The notes beneath the pieces are model-generated. The model saw only the letters and a list, made by a program, of their open reading frames with translations. It was not told the DNA's origin and did not search any database. Shown in pieces: positions 11,007 through 22,313 of a stretch of DNA of 64,000 nt (position 1 is its first letter; each line of letters opens with the position of its first letter). The translations under genes and the position numbers were made by a program. The DNA is from Paralithodes platypus (taxonomy: Eukaryota > Arthropoda > Malacostraca > Decapoda > Lithodidae), in NCBI GenBank assembly GCA_032716605.1, contig CM064480.1, positions 41,714,701-41,778,700 on the forward strand, in the 5' to 3' direction.

Positions 11007-11038
11007 AAGTTAATTTGTGAAACTTTCCCCAAATTGAG

Positions 11039-12904
11039 CTAACCATTTTGCGTTGTAAATGTCCAGAAGGCAAAACTGAGCGAGGTCCGAAGGTTGTCAA
11101 TTGTCTCTAAGTGGAATGCGGAGACCAGGAGAGTCACCGGGGTCCTGCACCATTCTTGCAACTGATGGTACCACGCCTGAGCCGGCCATAACGGCGCGAT
11201 CATCGAACCTAAGCCCCGGTAACCTCTTAGTTTGTGAATCACCCGGCACATTAGCACAGAATCTGGTGGAGGAAAAAGATAAATGAAGTCCACTTGTTCC
11301 AGTCCTCCAATAATGCATCTGGTCCCCCCGCCGGGGTCACCCCCTGGCGAGTTAGGAAGAGAGGGAGTCTGTGATTCTCCTTTGGATGCGAACAGATCCA
11401 CTTGTGGAGGGTAAGGCCTCATAATCATTCTGTCAAAGACGGTTTGTTTGATAGCCCATTCTACTAAGGTGCTCCGCCTCCGGGATAGAGCGTCTGCCCA
11501 GACGTTCGACACGCCGGGGAGATATGCTGCATGTAGGTGAATGCCCCGCGATTTGGCCAGGGCAAAGATCTGTTCTGACTCTTTCAGCAACTCTCGGGAC
11601 CTCACCGAGCCTTGTTTCTGAATACAATGGACTGCAGTTAGGGTGATCTTAGAAAAAAAAGAGAGGAACTAAAAGCTCTTGCTTGTTGATGTGAAAATTA
11701 TTGTCTTGGGTCCAAGTGCCCTGCCCTTGATGGCCTACTGTAGATTTGACTGATACCCTCAACCTAGCGCTCCGGAAGCGTCTGTGTCTATCCATACCGT
11801 AGGTGGTGGAGAAACCCATGTTGTCATAGAGTATAGTATTTCGGGCTTGGGCCAGACCCATAGTAAGCTGTGGATTAATGGAGGAATTTTCCATAATTTC
11901 TTCTCTGGCGAGAGAGGAAAAACTTTGTTGCCCTCCAAGATTAATCTCTTCACTTTCAACCGGCCTAACTTCACAGTTAATTGGATCCAGTTGAGAGAGC
12001 CGATCAGGGACTCCCACGCTTTCCTGGATGTATTCAGACTGTGGAGAAAACAAAACAGTTTCCTGCGAAATCTGCCCCGATTGTCCACACTCTGAGTAAG
12101 AGTTAGATTGGTGGTGTCCCAGACCAGCCCTATCCACTGAATATTCTGTGTGGGAACAAGGAGAGACTTCGCCAAGTTCACCTTGAACCCTAGGTTTTGC
12201 ACATGATTTAATACTTGGTTTGCATGAATGTGACATAATTCCTCTGACTCTGCCACCACTAGCCAGTCGTCTAGATACCAAAACACCTTTATGCCCTGGA
12301 TCAACAAAGGCAAAAGGGCTTGCCGGACTAATTTTGTGAAAATTCTCGGTGCCAGGTTCAACCCAAAAGGCATTTTTCGAAAGACATAAGTCTCCTGCCT
12401 GACCCCCAGAGCGAGATATTTCTGGAACCTTTTGTTTATAGGGACATAACTATAGGCGTCTTTGAGATCTATTGAGCACATCCAGCCTTGCGGTGGTAGA
12501 GTGAGCCTGATATGATTGACTGTAAGCATCCTGAAGGGTGAATTCTTGATAAACGTCTTCAGATGCGAGAGATCCAATACCGGTCGCATTTGCACACTAT
12601 CCCTTTTTGGCACTAAGAAAAGTCTGGAGGTGAATACTGGGCAAGTTGGTTTTACTGGTACAATGACCCCCTTGAAGATAATTTCTTGGACCAGGGCCTC
12701 CACCTCCTGTGGAACATTGTTGCATTCCAGCGCCTGACGTAGTTGAGGTCGCCGGATCCACCGCCAGGTGATCCCTTTGCTCACTACTTTCCGGGCACAA
12801 GTTTTCTTGGGCCAGGCCGAGCGGAATAACTGGAATGACCCAGTTTGCAAACTGGGCCTGTTCGGAGAAACAACTCTTGAATCCGACACGCCTAAGCACG
12901 GCAC
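11039..12904 (-). pseudogene. DIRS reverse transcriptase / RNase H
   Basis: The ORF at 11759-12904 shows RLFLVPKRDS then PVLDLSHLKTF, SIDLKDAYSYVPI (motif A with both Asp), KMPFGLNLAPRIFTKLV (motif B) and FWYLDDWLVV (motif C, YLDDW), the arrangement typical of DIRS and related RTs. It then enters RNase H at VWIDTDASGALG. A frame change follows, and the rest of RNase H is read in other frames: INKQELLVPL (Glu of the active site) and AYLPGVSNVWADALSRR (final catalytic Asp). The segment to 11039 includes PQVDLFASKG and APLWPAQAWYHQL, blocks that normally link RNase H to the recombinase in DIRS elements. It replicates the element's RNA when intact; here at least two frame changes disable it. Confidence 0.9.
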
Positions 12905-12927
12905 TGGGAGACTGAGAGTTTGGGTGG

Positions 12928-15542
12928 CTAGTTTTTTGGAGGGGGAGGTGGGCTGGTATCAGATGGCTGGCTAGTTTTGGCTGACGTCTGCCCCTGATTT
13001 GGCTTCTGGTGTGGTTTACCTCTATACCCTGAATATTTACCTTGTTTGGGCTTGGGCTGAGTACTTCCCTGCTGAGGAGGAGTTCTGGGATCTCTAGAGG
13101 ACTGTTTAGCATGCGGTTGGTTAGGTTTACCTCCTCTCTTTGGCTTATGAAAAGGCTTCTTAAATGGTTCTCTCCTAGCTTGGGAGGTAATCTGCTTCCA
13201 CCCATTGACCATATTAAAGACTACACTCCACGTTTCTGAGTTAAGAAGGGAGACAGTGAGTACCGGCGAAAGAGTTACCCGGCGCCCAATGTCATCCGGT
13301 AACTTTTTTACTAGGTGCACTCTTAGATCCTGACGGGCTTGAACCGCTTCCATGATTGCTATTTTGATGTCTCCTTAGGTTTGAATAGAGTTTTGCAATA
13401 AAATTCTACGTGACAATTCAATGGCCTTCCTAACATGTGGGTCAGCAATGGCCGAGATAGTTCTGTTAAGAGAGACAGCAACCTGGCGGTTGACTAAATA
13501 CTGAGAGAACATCCGTAGGCTTTGTTTCGTAATTTAAAATCCCTTTCCAAGTGAGCTGCCGGAGGAGTGCAAAAGGGTTCATCTAGAGTGTGGAGGGCTA
13601 CTTTGGGCGCCGCTAAAAAGGCAAACAAATCCGGCGACACCCCGTCAGCCATCTTTACAGGTAACGAGAAATAATTATGAGTTTCCTGTGGAACCTGATG
13701 AGAGGACTTAGACGTAATAGTTGATGTAAATACCTGAGCCTCTAACTCCCAATCTACCCAGGGACCCACCCCTATCTGCTCATTTGCATGACTGGCGTAT
13801 GCGACTGATCCAGTACCGGAATTGTATCCAGTTACGGCGTGAGAGCATTCAAAGCCTTGACATCATTAATGCATCGGCTTTAGACCAGTCCGCAAAGAGT
13901 TGTGCAGATGAGACGGCAGGAACTGCCGGGGCAACCATATGAACAAAGAAATCCGGATTAAAAGAACTAGGTATAGCTTTGATTGATACATCCAGTATTC
14001 TCCCCGCTACGTCCTTAGCCCTGAGCTTTCTGTTTTTGTTAATCTCAATTTTCCACTCACTAGGGACCGGAAGGTCTCCCGAAATGGTGGGTTGTGCTAA
14101 TTGTGGGTTTAGTGGCACTGCCGGAACCCAAGAACAGTCAGGTCCATAGAGGAGAGGCATGGGGCCTTTCCTCTGAGGAACCTTATCTAAGGGAGGAGGA
14201 GTGATATCCGAGATTACTCTAACATTAGTGGTAGTAAGTGTGGCTGGCACTGTGGTGCTGGAAGCCGCGGTTACTGACGGAGACAAGGACATAGGAGGCA
14301 CAGAGGCCAGGGGGGTAAGAAAACACGAAGGTTGTAGAGGTCTTCTCATGGAGTGACTCGTGGAAACTACAGGTAGACTGGCAGGGGCGTCAGAGGAGGT
14401 AGGGAGATTATACTGTTGCATTACTTTATGTAAAATATCACTTATTTCATCTGAGGTAACACACTTACTGTGGGATCCCTTAGAAGATTGAGAGCTATCT
14501 TCAGACTCATCACCTGTTAGACCCGGTGGAGCCGAGGATAAAGGCACTTCCTCCGGCTCCCCACTTAACTCAACCTCCTCATTTATATCCTGTTGTGCCT
14601 CCGGCGCCTGATCCGCCGGTGGCCACACCAAATCAGGGACAGACGAAGATAACATTTCAATATTACTCTCAATCAATGTTTCCTGACTTACTCTAACCCT
14701 GTCATTAGATGGCTCCGATTGACGCCAGCACCCCCGCGCCTCGGGTGGCTGTGAGTCTTGGATTATTTGGGAGCTATCAAAAAGTTGTGAACCTGAAGGT
14801 AAATCCTTATAGTGCTCGGCCAGGACTCGTCTAGGTCCGGCTGAGAGGCTAGTAAGTGGCACATAATTCAACTTAGGAATAGCAAAGGTGAAATCAGGCG
14901 GTACACTCAAAGATTGTTCACGACCCGGTTGGGACTCCATGTCTTCTGTCCCCACTTCTGAGCCACCGGCTTCAGCGTCGGGTGCGTCGGAGATGGGGGA
15001 AGTGGGCGGTGGCTGTGGGGTCTCTTTCCGGCTACCACTACGTGACTTAGAGTCCTCCTTCCGGTGCTTGTTAGACCGGGAAGACTCAGCCGAAGAGTGT
15101 CGGGACTGTCTTCGGGGAGACCTCGACCTCATCCTCAACTTACGTTTTGGTGAGGTTGAACGCCTTTTTGGTCGGTCGGGGGGGCAACCTCGGTAATTTC
15201 ACTGTCAGTGCCACTGCTGCTACTCACTACCTCTTTGGGAAGGTTTTTAGATTTCACTTTAGGCCTAACAGATTTATGGGAGGCTGATTTGACCAGAGGG
15301 GACTTTATTATTAATTGTTCCCAGAGGGCCTCGTCATCACAGTGAAGAGCCTTATGGGCTGTGCCTTTGGCATAAGTGTTAAAAATGGCCTTTATTTCTT
15401 GCAAAGCTGCCAAGCACGACAAGTCTTTCTTGGTGAACAAAGCCGTTTTCAAGTCGGCACAGACGGAATAACGCTTTGACACCCACAAGCCTCTAGAGCG
15501 GTCTAAACACTTAACACATTTTAAACAGAGTTCCAATGACAA
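12928..15542 (-). pseudogene. DIRS gag-like region
   Basis: Three to four overlapping minus-strand reading frames follow one another: 15135-15542 starts with a CLKCVKCLDRSRG cysteine-rich motif; 13849-15138 opens with an Arg-Ser-rich stretch (SRSPRRQSRHSS) and continues as Pro/Ser/Glu-rich sequence; 13494-13769 and 12928-13353 end with a Lys/Pro/Gln-rich basic tail. Position upstream of RT and composition (nucleic-acid-binding Cys cluster, low-complexity middle, basic tail) fit the gag-like first ORF of DIRS elements, which has no strong conserved domain. The frame change near 15135-15196 and stops near 13770-13850 and 13355-13490 look like decay, although a programmed shift cannot be excluded from one copy. 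Confidence 0.7.
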
Positions 15543-16524
15543 GTGTTATAGGCCCTATTAGACCGTTAGTGTATGACTATCTGCCGTATGACGTATCTTA
15601 ACACTTGCACACTTGACTGGGGCGCCGCAGGGCGAGGAAGTCTTTACCGCGTGACAATTGTGGACAGGGCGAGTTAACTCGGCGGGCCGAGTTCAGAGCT
15701 CCCGTAGGAATTCGCATTCCCGCCGGAAGGATTGTGGTTCAGCTTACCACGCCGGGACATTTGGTTGTTCCCTACCCGTTTTGAAGACGGGTAACCAGGG
15801 CCCTGCTGCACGGGGCCGCCGGACACGAACAACCAAAATTTTAGAGAGGGGAGGCAGAGCACAGCTCCTCTCTTCAAAACCCACACACAAAAACAGGAAC
15901 GTCTCCCAACCCCCACATAACATGCAAAGCACACGTGTAAAAACACCAGGGGCACACATAGGCTTAAAGATAAACAGAGAATTCAGAATCCTAAATTACC
16001 TGCAGCCTACACTGGAGACCCCTAACCAGGTTGGCCACGTGGCTCGACGAGACATCACAGGTAGACGACGCTCCGAAGACCCCGCAACCGCAACCAGATG
16101 AGGGAGGACCCCGACAGGGCCCCGCAAGCAAATACGGACTTTAGAAGGTGTAGCACCACGTGCAGTCACCCTTAGACTAGAGCATCTGCTAAAAAAACAC
16201 AATTAATATATGCAACTGCCTCTTAGTGATGGCCTGAAGCATAATCTTGTAGAGTGGTAGCCTCCTAGCTATGATATCAAAAGCTAAAGGCGCAAACACA
16301 ACATAATAATAACACACGTGGCGCGAAGATCCTGGGATATGTAGGCGCCTGTTACAATAGTACCCTAATTTACACACTTCCTGCGGACATACCAATGGGG
16401 CAGCCGTTGCTAGCTAATCTAAACCTGTTCACTACAACGCAGGTGTATACAAATGAGCAAGGACTCACTAGAAGCGCTGGAAATGTCGAATGAAGTGGTA
16501 GCGACGGCGGCACCCCACTGGCTT

Positions 16525-16845
16525 GTATGGCCGCGGAAGTAGGAAGGACGAAGATGGCCGCTAGAGGGCCTGGAGTCGGGGAAGCAAAACGCAAGAAATC
16601 CACATATGGAAAGTCATATGATAACAAATATTATGTTAATTTTTCTTTTTTATTTTTTACAGAGTTTTTTCTGTAGGGTACCCAATCATAATGACGATCC
16701 CATAAGGGAATTAAGCGTGCACTTATGATGAGTACTCCATGATACTTCCGTGGCGGTAGATTAAAAATGCTGACGCGGGATGTTGAATGGAGACTATTAT
16801 ACTAATAGGCAATATCGTAAATGATGGAGGGGCCACTATTAAATT
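16525..16845. repeat. DIRS right (5') inverted terminal repeat
   Basis: Reverse complement of the left terminal repeat from about GGCCATCTTCGTCC inward. Its outermost 37 bp (ending GGGGCCACTATTAAAT) are the unique extension mirrored at 9551-9588. The promoter for the minus-strand transcript would be expected here, but no specific element was identified. Confidence 0.85.
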
Positions 16846-17769
16846 GTATTCTCCATGACCTACTAAAGTAACCTTTTCGTTTATTTCGGCAACCATTAGA
16901 CGATTTTTATAAACTTGTATAGGACCTCTAGGCGTCATAGGAAAACATCTTGAACGTCTTTACTCCCACAAAGCCTTCCTTTTAGCTGCATATAATTGTT
17001 TATAGATAGCCAGAATATAATGTAAAGGGCATCATCGTACTGAAGGGGTTAACTAACGTACTGAAATATGAAGAGACCGAGTTTGATTGCAGTTCTTGAT
17101 AATTATATATACACGAGATTTGACTTAATATATAATGATCCTCATATAGATTTCCGCGCTCCACATGGCCGAATTAGCCGAGTGTGAAGTAATTTATTAT
17201 TAAATACGAGCGGGTTTAAGCTTTCAGGATTACGCTACTGAAACTATTAACCAACTTAATTAAATATGAAGCAAGTCTAGTGCACATCTGACTTGTGTAT
17301 ATTAAAGGCCAAGAGGTACAGCTGCCCACATGTGTTCTGTTTCTCTCCGTGATCTTATGCATGGCAATATAATGAGCATGATTGCATTACGAGTGTAGTT
17401 TCGTATGCAGTGGTTAACTCATCTGATTAGTCAACTGATAATTAAAAGAAACCATACTCGCAATTAATTCATTTAATTTTCCTTACATTAGATCACCATG
17501 AGGAACAGAACTTCTGTGGTCAACTATGCACTGACGACAATCAAAGATGTATAGCAACGTGTTAAACATTATATATATTTTTTTATCGTGATGTATCCTT
17601 CCATCCTGATGTTAGATGAGTTTATTACTTCAAAGGTTCCGATGTATAAGTCTATATTATTATGGAGACTTTAAAGGGAAATTATTATTTATTTGTATAT
17701 GTATTTATTTATGTATTTATTTATATATATATTTTATTATTATTATTTGTATATATACCGGTATATTTT
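16846..17769. other. No gene recognised
   Basis: AT-rich flank of the DIRS element. A block near 16960-17045 (AAGCCTTCC to TGAAGGGGTTAA) loosely resembles 4775-4850 and may be an old dispersed repeat. Confidence 0.4.
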
Positions 17770-18050
17770 TATTATTTCCTCCCTAGACCTCCATCAAGCT
17801 ACAAAAAAAAAAAAAAAAAAAAATACAATAAAAATACAAACATAAATAAATTTGCCTCGGCCGAAGGTTGGTTCCTCCTAAATTATAGGCTCGTTCTCGT
17901 TCTTTAGGAAAAGACTGGAGAGCTAAATGAAACGAAAGGTCATACAATCGCCAAACTAATGAAGTAAATGTCTTGAAATTTCAAAGTGCTAAACATGAGG
18001 GAGAAGGGGGTCCAGAATGCACCCCCCCCCCCCACCCCACCTCCCTTTAA
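17770..18050. mobile_element. TTAA MITE, family A, left end decayed
   Basis: The core is recognised by CTAGACCTCCATCAAGCT, GGCCGAAGGTTGGTTCCTCC and AAACATGAGGGAGAAGG. It ends CTCCCTTTAA, a diverged right terminus. An A-run and a C-run have expanded inside. Diverged more than the copy at 8613. Confidence 0.75.
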
Positions 18051-18472
18051 CTACTATTTTCACGACCTCACGAAACCCACTATGTTTGTCAGTGTCAGTG
18101 TACTACAGGCGGCTAAAGTCCTGTCGCCTCCCCTGCCTAACAACTCTAACCCCTTCCCACCCCCAGCACCCTACGCCCTCACAACCACACACCTTACACT
18201 GTGCCATCTGCTAGTAGAAATATGCACATTTTGTATACCTAACATTTTCGAGTCTATGAATATCGCTGATCACGGTTAGGCAGGAGAGGCGACAGGAATT
18301 TTGCCGCTGACTGTACAGTAACTCAAGGTAAACACAGAATTCATGACTCATTATGTTACATAACGCCAATTTTGTGTTATTACACCTAGCTGTAGACAAT
18401 TTTATTCAACTTAAGCCGGTGTCACATGAGCACTTCTCCGTCAATACATTAGAGCAATTCTCGCCTGGTACC
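18051..18472. other. No gene; fragment of a foldback-type repeat end at 18410-18470
   Basis: The last part, AAGCCGGTGTCACATGAGC through TCGCCTGGTACC, resembles the left arm of the element at 33817-34033, so it is probably a truncated relative. The rest shows only C- and CT-rich low-complexity sequence. Confidence 0.4.
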
Positions 18473-18960
18473 TTAACCCTTAATTAGCGGCTCACCACAT
18501 AAGTCGAGTTAAATAAAGCTGGACTATGTGGCGGCGCTCGACATAGGTCGAGTGGCAATTTCAGCACGTAATGTTGCTGAGAGAGAGAGACAAGTGGTGG
18601 CAGGAGACTAGCGAGCGTATGACTGCTCCAGACCACCGCGGCGAACCTACTGACACGAATCTCAGCTCCCTCCTCCCTCTCTCACTCGCTACATACTGAA
18701 TTATATGGGGAAAGTACCGAATTACATGCTTTTTGCACTCGCGTTGCACGGTTATTGCAAGAAAACTAGCCATCATAAAAGGATCGTTATGGTGTCATTC
18801 GAAAGCTCTGTTTATGCCCTTTCAGGGATAGGTACTTGTTTTACGTTCTGGGTCTTATTTAGGCATGAAAATGATCACGTAAACAGCCCTATTTTGGCTA
18901 AAAACACCCCGCTGGGCGGTACATATAAATAAACCGCATAGGCCGCTCGTAAGGTGTTAA
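18473..18960. mobile_element. piggyBac-like MITE, 488 bp
   Basis: It begins TTAACCCTTAATTAGCGGC, and its right end read inward is TTAACACCTTACGAGCGGCC. TTAA at both ends together with a CCCTTA-like start is the usual look of piggyBac termini. The inside has no transposase-like frame, so it is non-autonomous. It is distinct from families A and B. Confidence 0.7.
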
Positions 18961-19025
18961 ACTTTTATCAATCTTAAGCCACCAAGCCTTAAGCTACCCC
19001 CAAAATGGGGATTGGGCCTGAGCAT

Positions 19026-19046
19026 ATAGATAGATAGATAGATAGA
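19026..19046. repeat. Short (GATA)n microsatellite
   Basis: Five TAGA units following TGGGGATTGGGCCTGAGC. It could be the 3' tail of another RTE-like remnant, as such tails end the RTE copies in this window, but no coding remnant was recognised just upstream. Confidence 0.6.
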
Positions 19047-19089
19047 AGCCACCAAACATATACTTTCAGTCTAGCTCCCGCTCCTCTCT

Positions 19090-21520
19090 TTCCATTGACC
19101 AACCTGGTGAACAAGCCCACATCGTTTCTATACTAAATGACCTAGAGTAGTTAGTCCAACAACTCACTCGTATCCCAGATCGCTTCTGAGATTGGCCCAA
19201 CATTCTTGACTTATATCTAACCTCAAACCTTTCTGCTTATACTGTAAATCTTTTCTCTCCTTTGGGCTCCTCTGAACATAAACTTATCTGTCACCTGTCC
19301 TATCACTCCGGTACGGCCACCCGATCCTCCCAGCCGGCGGCGCTTGTGGCACTTTGGCGATGCTGACTGGGAGGCTCCCTGGCAGTATTTCTCTGATTTT
19401 TCCATGGAATGACTTCTGCCTCTGTGGCCGGGGACCCTCGGAGAGTGCTGAACGCATTACCAAGGTAATCCTCTCGGGCATGGAAGCATATATTCCCTTT
19501 TCTTTCTCTCAGACTAATGCAAACAAATCTTGGTTTACTCATGCTTGTTCTACTGCTGTCTGCAATAAGGAGGAAGCATTCTAACAGTACTGTCGCCTTC
19601 ATACTCAAGAATCTCATACTTCGAATGTTTCTACCCGGAATTAAGTAAAATCTGTTCTTTGACTCGCCAAACATTCTTACATCAATAATAAATGCACTGA
19701 ACTATCCAACTCTTCCCAAGCCTTCTGGCATCTAGCCAAAAACATCTCCAACAATTTTTCTTCTTCGTCTTTCCCTACCCTTTTCCGCTCTGACGGCAGT
19801 ACCGCCACTTCTTCCTCTGACAAAGCTGAACTCTTCGCTAACACTTTTACTAGAAACTCCACTTTGGATGATTCCGGTGCTATTCCTCCCTCTCCATCCC
19901 CCTCTCTCCTACTTATGCCTAATATCATAATCTCTGGGCTTAATACTAAGAAGGCATACAGACCAGACGGTGTTCCTCCTGTTGTACTAAAAAACTGTGC
20001 TTTCGTGCTGACTCCCTGCCTAGGCAAACTCTTACGGCTCTGTCTCTCCTCTGTCTTCCCTTCTTGCGGGAAGTTCGCTCTCATTCAACCTGTCCCAAAG
20101 ATGGGTGACCGCTCTCAACCCTCCAACTATCGTCCAATTGCTCTTATTTCTTGCATCTCTAAAGTGTTTTAAACTATTCTTACCTCAAAATTTCTTAGGC
20201 ATTTATCTTCCCATAACCTACTCTCAGACCGCCAGTATGGCTACCGTAAGGGCCGCTCTACTGGTGATCTTCTTTCTTATCTTACTAACTCCTGGTCATC
20301 CTCCATTTGGGACTTCGGTGAGACTTTCTCTGTTGAGCTATTGAAGGCCTTGGATAAAGTCTGGCACAAATCCATCATTTCCAAACTACCCTCCTTCGGT
20401 TTCTACCCTTCAATCTGTGCCTTTGTCTCTAATTTCCTTTGCAGCCGTTGCATAGCTGCAGTTGTAGACGGCCACCGTTCACTTCCTCAACCTATCAACT
20501 CCGGTGTTCCTCAGGGTTCCATCCAATTCTCTCCAATTCTCTTCCTATTATTCATTAATGACCTCAACTGCACCTCCATCCCCATACACTCATATGCTGA
20601 TGACTCTACATTACACTGTTCAACTAGCCTTCCACAAAATCATTCACATCAGGAACTCCAAAACTCACGTAAGGAGGCCATAAAATACCTATCTTCTGAT
20701 CTCTCTACTATCTCTAATTGGGGCAGAGAAAACTTTGTTACTCTCAATGCTTCGAAAACTCAATTTCTCCATCTGTCTACTCGTCGCCCCCTTCCAGAAA
20801 ACTATGACTTGCTCTTCATCAACATGCAAATTAACCCTTCATCTTCTCTTAATATTCTCGGTGTCTCTTTTTCTTCTGATCTCTCTTGGAAATATAATAA
20901 TACCACTCTTGCTAAACCAGCTTCCAAGAAGCTGGGTGTACTCAACCGCCTCCGTGGGTTCTTTACCCCTGCGCAGCTTCTTGCTCTGTACAGGGGCACA
21001 GTGCATCCATGTAGTGAGTATTGTTCAAATGTGTGGGGAGAATCCTTTCACACAGCACTTCTAGACAAAGTAGAAAAGAAAGCCTTCCCTCTCATTTACT
21101 CATGTCCACTCACCAATTATCTGCAGTCTCTCTCTCTTCTCCACAATGTTGCATCTCTCTCACTACTCTACCGTTATTACAATGATCAGTGTTCCACAGA
21201 GCTCTCTCAGTGTATACCATCCCCTCTTTGTAGAACACGTAGCACCCGTCCTGCAACATAATCCCACCCATACTCTGTGTAACTCTACAACCCTAGAGTG
21301 AAACTTTATTCTCAATCTTTCTTCTATTCAACAGCTGAGCTCTGGAACTCTCTCCTAATATCAGTCTTTCCCTCTTTCTATGACTTAAATTGCTTCAAAC
21401 TCCGTGTGTCCAGCCATTTTAGCTCGAATGTCTCTTGATTTTGACCCTGTCACTCTTCCAACTCTGGAGGAGGCACTTGCCACATGCAGTTTGGCTTTTG
21501 TCTTCATCACTCACATAAAA
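19090..21520 (+). mobile_element. Jockey/CR1-like non-LTR retrotransposon, 5'-truncated, decayed
   Basis: This plus-strand copy of the family at 958-2712 extends to the 3' end. It starts within the endonuclease (SSEHKLICHL, a diverged SDH motif) and passes through linker pieces in shifting frames (FPWNDFCLCGRGPSESAE at about 19410). At 20341-21261 it enters a long RT frame: KALDKVWHKSIISKLPSFG (motif A, where the normally conserved first Asp has become Leu, FSVELLKALDKVW), SGVPQGSIQFSPILFLLF (motif B with a small insertion), HSYADDSTLHCS (motif C) and the thumb segment KKLGVLNRLRGFFTPAQLL. The tail region CPAILARMSLDFDP followed by ITHIKK is shared with copies at 53600-53915 and 63176-63715, so it is the family's conserved 3' end. 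Several stops make it non-functional. Confidence 0.88.
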
Positions 21521-21524
21521 AAAT

Positions 21525-21527
<3 letters not shown>

Positions 21528-21574
<47 letters not shown>
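21528..21574. repeat. (TA)n microsatellite
   Basis: About 23 TA units directly after the 3' end of the Jockey-like copy, probably grown from its tail or target site. Confidence 0.95.
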
Positions 21575-21576
<2 letters not shown>

Positions 21577-21581
21577 TTAAA

Positions 21582-21660
21582 TATTCCCAGCCGGGATCGA
21601 ACCTCCAACATTCAGAACGAGTCTCCAAGCTATTAATCCACTACACCACGGCGTGAGATA
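21582..21660 (-). mobile_element. tRNA-derived SINE or tRNA-like fragment
   Basis: On the minus strand, a box-A-like GTGGTGTAGTGGATTAA is followed about 35 bp later by a box-B GGTTCGATCCC, the internal RNA polymerase III promoter pair. Stems are too degenerate for a functional tRNA, so a SINE head is the better call. Confidence 0.65.
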
Positions 21661-22268
21661 TATTTGATGTAATACTAATAATATTAACTAAATAATATAA
21701 CCTACAAAGTATTCTTGTTAAGACCTCTCAAAATATAAAACCAATGACATACAAATAAAACAAATATATATGAACATTTAAAAATGAAACACAGTCTTCA
21801 GCTCTCACAAGAAAAAGAAATATTATGACTGAAAATCCCGTCAAAGAAAAATATAGTGAGTGAGAAGCAAGGAGAGGACAGACTCGGTGCCGGGAGTGGG
21901 AATGCCAGCCTAATTAAAAGAAATCCCTGAGGACTTGGGTTTCATTTGTTTTGTGGAGAGTCGCCATTTTTTATAAGTAACCTAGTTCGGACAGGTTGTA
22001 CTGTACACTGACGAGCCATATAATAATAGGTATACGCACATTTAAGGCTGTATTGAACCCAAGCGAAATAATGGTGTTATAATTATATAATATCCCAAAG
22101 TGATTCACAGTTTAGCCTTAATGATTCAAAGATGCATATGAATCTTGTATAAATGTTTTTTATCGAAATGAAGTCGTTTTGTATATGGAAGTGAAATGAT
22201 GCGTTCAGGGAATTTAATCATAATCAGACGTTTTGACCAGTCTGACAAATCACACACACATACATACA

Positions 22269-22313
<45 letters not shown>

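Larger units (their letters stand above)
9072..16845 (-). mobile_element. DIRS-type retrotransposon, structurally near-complete
   Basis: A 7.8-kb element on the minus strand. Its ends are inverted copies of each other (about 9118-9415 against 16530-16818), each with a unique outer extension. Inside the left end, at 9481-9588, lies an internal complementary region made of the reverse complement of the left extension (9072-9140) fused to that of the right extension (16808-16844). This is the diagnostic DIRS layout used to rebuild a circular intermediate. In coding order on the minus strand it carries a gag-like region (15542-12928), DIRS-style RT/RNase H (12904-11039) and a tyrosine recombinase (11006-about 10120). 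Frameshifts and stops show it is inactive. DIRS elements lack LTRs and integrase and insert by tyrosine recombination. Confidence 0.93.

Noticed and set aside
15658..16101. 147-codon plus-strand ORF
   Set aside because: Lies antisense in the 5' region of the DIRS element, with no motif or homologous counterpart; probably a chance frame in GC-rich sequence.
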